In this document: one piece after another, positions 62,607-64,000 of the stretch
How positions within the stretch are numbered: position 1 is the stretch's first letter
Layout: every line of letters begins with the position of its first letter
DNA from: Phycisphaerae bacterium
GTDB taxonomy: Bacteria > Planctomycetota > Phycisphaerae > UBA1845
Length of the DNA: 64,000 nt
Assembly (NCBI GenBank): GCA_029260115.1
Contig: JAJDDW010000061.1
Coordinates: 1-64,000 of the forward strand
Reading direction: 5' to 3'
Notes under the pieces: model-generated
Databases searched by the model: none
Told to the model about the DNA's origin: nothing
What the model saw: only the letters and a program-made list of their open reading frames with translations
Translations under genes and position numbers: made by a program

Positions 62607-63884
62607 TTATTCTGGCTGCCCGTTAACCGCTTTTTCAATAACGAGTCGGAGTCTTAACACGCGACGGGCATCGGCTGCGATAACGTGAATCTTGACCTCC
62701 TCATGGGAACATTGATCGCCCACTTTAGGAATTCGCCCCAGCGTACTGAAGACGAATCCACCAATGGTTTCGTAGTCCTCATCGCCTGGCAGATTTACAT
62801 CAAGTTCGTCGTTGAGTTCGTGAATGCGTAGCCGGGCATCTACTTCTACGGTGGTCTCATCGATACGTTGAATTTCCGCCGGGGTATCGGTTTCGTATTC
62901 GTCTACGATTTCGCCGACCAATTCTTCGAGAATATCTTCAATCGTTACTAGCCCAGCCGTACCGCCGTATTCATCGAGTACAATGGCGATATGGACCTTT
63001 TTCGCTTGGAATTCCCGTAACAATTCGCGTACCGATTTTGATTCTGGAATAAACATCGCTTCACGCATCATGCTTGTGATGTCGAATAGCTGACCAATTG
63101 GCTGCCGAAGCAAGTCTTTCACATACAGAACGCCGAGAATGGTATCGATGGTGTCGTCGTAAACAGGAATACGGGAATGCCCTTCGGTACTAACGATTTT
63201 AATCACGCTATCTCGATCACCTTCTTTTGGTAGCGCGATGATATCCGTGCGTGGCATCATAATCGCATCGACTGTCATATCACCCATCTCAATGACAGAC
63301 TCGATCATTTCCTTTTCTTCTTCGTCCACGGCACCGAGCTTCTCTCCCTCGCTCACGACGTTGAGAATTTCCTGCTCTAATTCGTCGGCGTAAAACTGCG
63401 CGTCACGTATCGGCACACCACACAGTCGTCGGACCAAAGGATCAAAACGCTCCAATAACCAAACCAGTGGACGTACTAGCCAAAGAAAAATAATCAGCCA
63501 AGTCCAGGAGCGGGCAATAAACGACTCGCCAGCGTACTTCGACCACGCTTGCGGAATGGCAATGCCAAATACTAGGAGGACGCTCCACACGACACCTCCT
63601 GCGATGAATAAGGGCGAAGTCGATGACATACTTCCGGGAATACTTAGATGCCAAAATGAAACAACAAATAAGAGCAACACAGCCAGTGATCGTAGTACAG
63701 AAGTGGCTAATATAAAACGCGGACGCAATACGACAAATTTGTCTAACGCGTCGAGTCTGCCAGTGGCTTCGAACTGCTCAGCAAGGCGTACGCGCGAAGG
63801 GGCACGCAACACCGCTTTAAGTGTAGAAGAAAAAAGAAGCGTGGCTGTCGCAGCAACGCCGATCAAAAATTCCCAACGTATCAC
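62607..63884 (-). CDS. CorC/CNNM-family protein (HlyC/CorC type)
   Basis: The 425-residue protein begins with GTG at 63884. Hydrophobic spans in residues 1-150 form a DUF21-type membrane domain. A cytoplasmic CBS pair follows at about 215-330 (MMPRTDIIALP, VHIAIVLDEYGGTAGLVTIE, the hallmark of this family), then a CorC_HlyC transporter-associated domain (350-420). Relatives export Mg2+ or resist Co2+; the link to hemolysis in the name is historical. It precedes the antiporter on the same strand after 170 bases, and both are CBS-regulated ion proteins. Confidence 0.9.
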   Translation of the reverse strand: MIRWEFLIGVAATATLLFSSTLKAVLRAPSRVRLAEQFEATGRLDALDKFVVLRPRFILATSVLRSLAVLLLFVVSFWHLSIPGSMSSTSPLFIAGGVVWSVLLVFGIAIPQAWSKYAGESFIARSWTWLIIFLWLVRPLVWLLERFDPLVRRLCGVPIRDAQFYADELEQEILNVVSEGEKLGAVDEEEKEMIESVIEMGDMTVDAIMMPRTDIIALPKEGDRDSVIKIVSTEGHSRIPVYDDTIDTILGVLYVKDLLRQPIGQLFDITSMMREAMFIPESKSVRELLREFQAKKVHIAIVLDEYGGTAGLVTIEDILEELVGEIVDEYETDTPAEIQRIDETTVEVDARLRIHELNDELDVNLPGDEDYETIGGFVFSTLGRIPKVGDQCSHEEVKIHVIAADARRVLRLRLVIEKAVNGQPE

Positions 63885-64000
63885 AGAGGGCTATCCGTGC
63901 AGAACACTCACATCACCGGCGTATCGCTACTCAGTCTGCTTGGTAGCGACACTTGAACATCCTACGATTCATAAAATCCATGACCCATCACATGATAGGA

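Overview
The window is most consistent with a chromosome segment of a Planctomycetota-like bacterium, though the phylum is inferred, not proven. The evidence is a set of traits often seen together there: a giant secreted cadherin-like repeat protein beside an M50-peptidase/HlyD fusion, a Tricorn protease with acidic inserts in its propellers, many PD40/PQQ propellers and lipoproteins, a PEP-CTERM-like tail, and housekeeping genes (dnaA, groESL, mutS, mnmE, mnmA, purH, pgi, trpD) scattered singly among accessory genes. Base composition is near 50% GC throughout and no phage or IS element is visible.

Layout. 0-9.1 kb: the 3' part of a repeat protein (eight GGGS units, three 94-residue cadherin-like repeats, a 125-residue solenoid duplication), a small protein sharing its C-terminal motif, then a compact operon of a periplasmic adaptor, a PilZ (c-di-GMP) protein, a GAF-adaptor fusion and an M50-adaptor fusion. 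I read this as a candidate export or anchoring system for the repeat protein. 9.4-17.5 kb: Tricorn protease, a second S41 protease, trpD and mnmE. 17.5-20.4 kb: a class II Fic gene enclosed by a roughly 165-bp direct repeat that copies the terminator and extreme 3' end of the neighbouring xer-type recombinase gene, plus three copies of a 25-bp palindrome. 20.4-26 kb: small envelope proteins, a TolB-like lipoprotein, an isochorismatase-fold protein that has lost its catalytic cysteine, a ferredoxin and a TlpA-like thioredoxin. 26.1-30.5 kb: a selenocysteine island made of a deiodinase-like gene split by an in-frame TGA with a clear bacterial SECIS hairpin, then selB and selA.

30.6-39 kb: a small basic protein, a PEP-CTERM-like protein, purH, a PQQ propeller protein, pgi and an MFS-acyltransferase fusion. 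39.2-42.9 kb: an immunophilin operon (double FKBP, exported cyclophilin, cytoplasmic cyclophilin, cyclophilin-FKBP fusion lipoprotein) followed by queD. 43-46 kb: a Rossmann protein, a lone receiver protein and two paralogous exported SurA-N-like proteins. 46.1-49.2 kb: a very large cysteine-rich protein with 16 CC heptads, in one operon with the paralogues. 49.6-64 kb: an EEP-family membrane protein, mutS, mnmA, dnaA, a GNAT acetyltransferase, groEL/groES behind a degenerate receiver-like protein, a CBS-domain cation/proton antiporter and a CorC/CNNM-family protein.

The best candidates for something undescribed are (1) the repeat protein/tail motif/PilZ/GAF-adaptor/M50-adaptor locus, (2) the cysteine-heptad protein with its two SurA-N-like partners, and (3) the Fic cassette bounded by copies of the recombinase gene end. 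The selenoprotein is the strongest single gene-model correction, because an automatic caller would split it in two.
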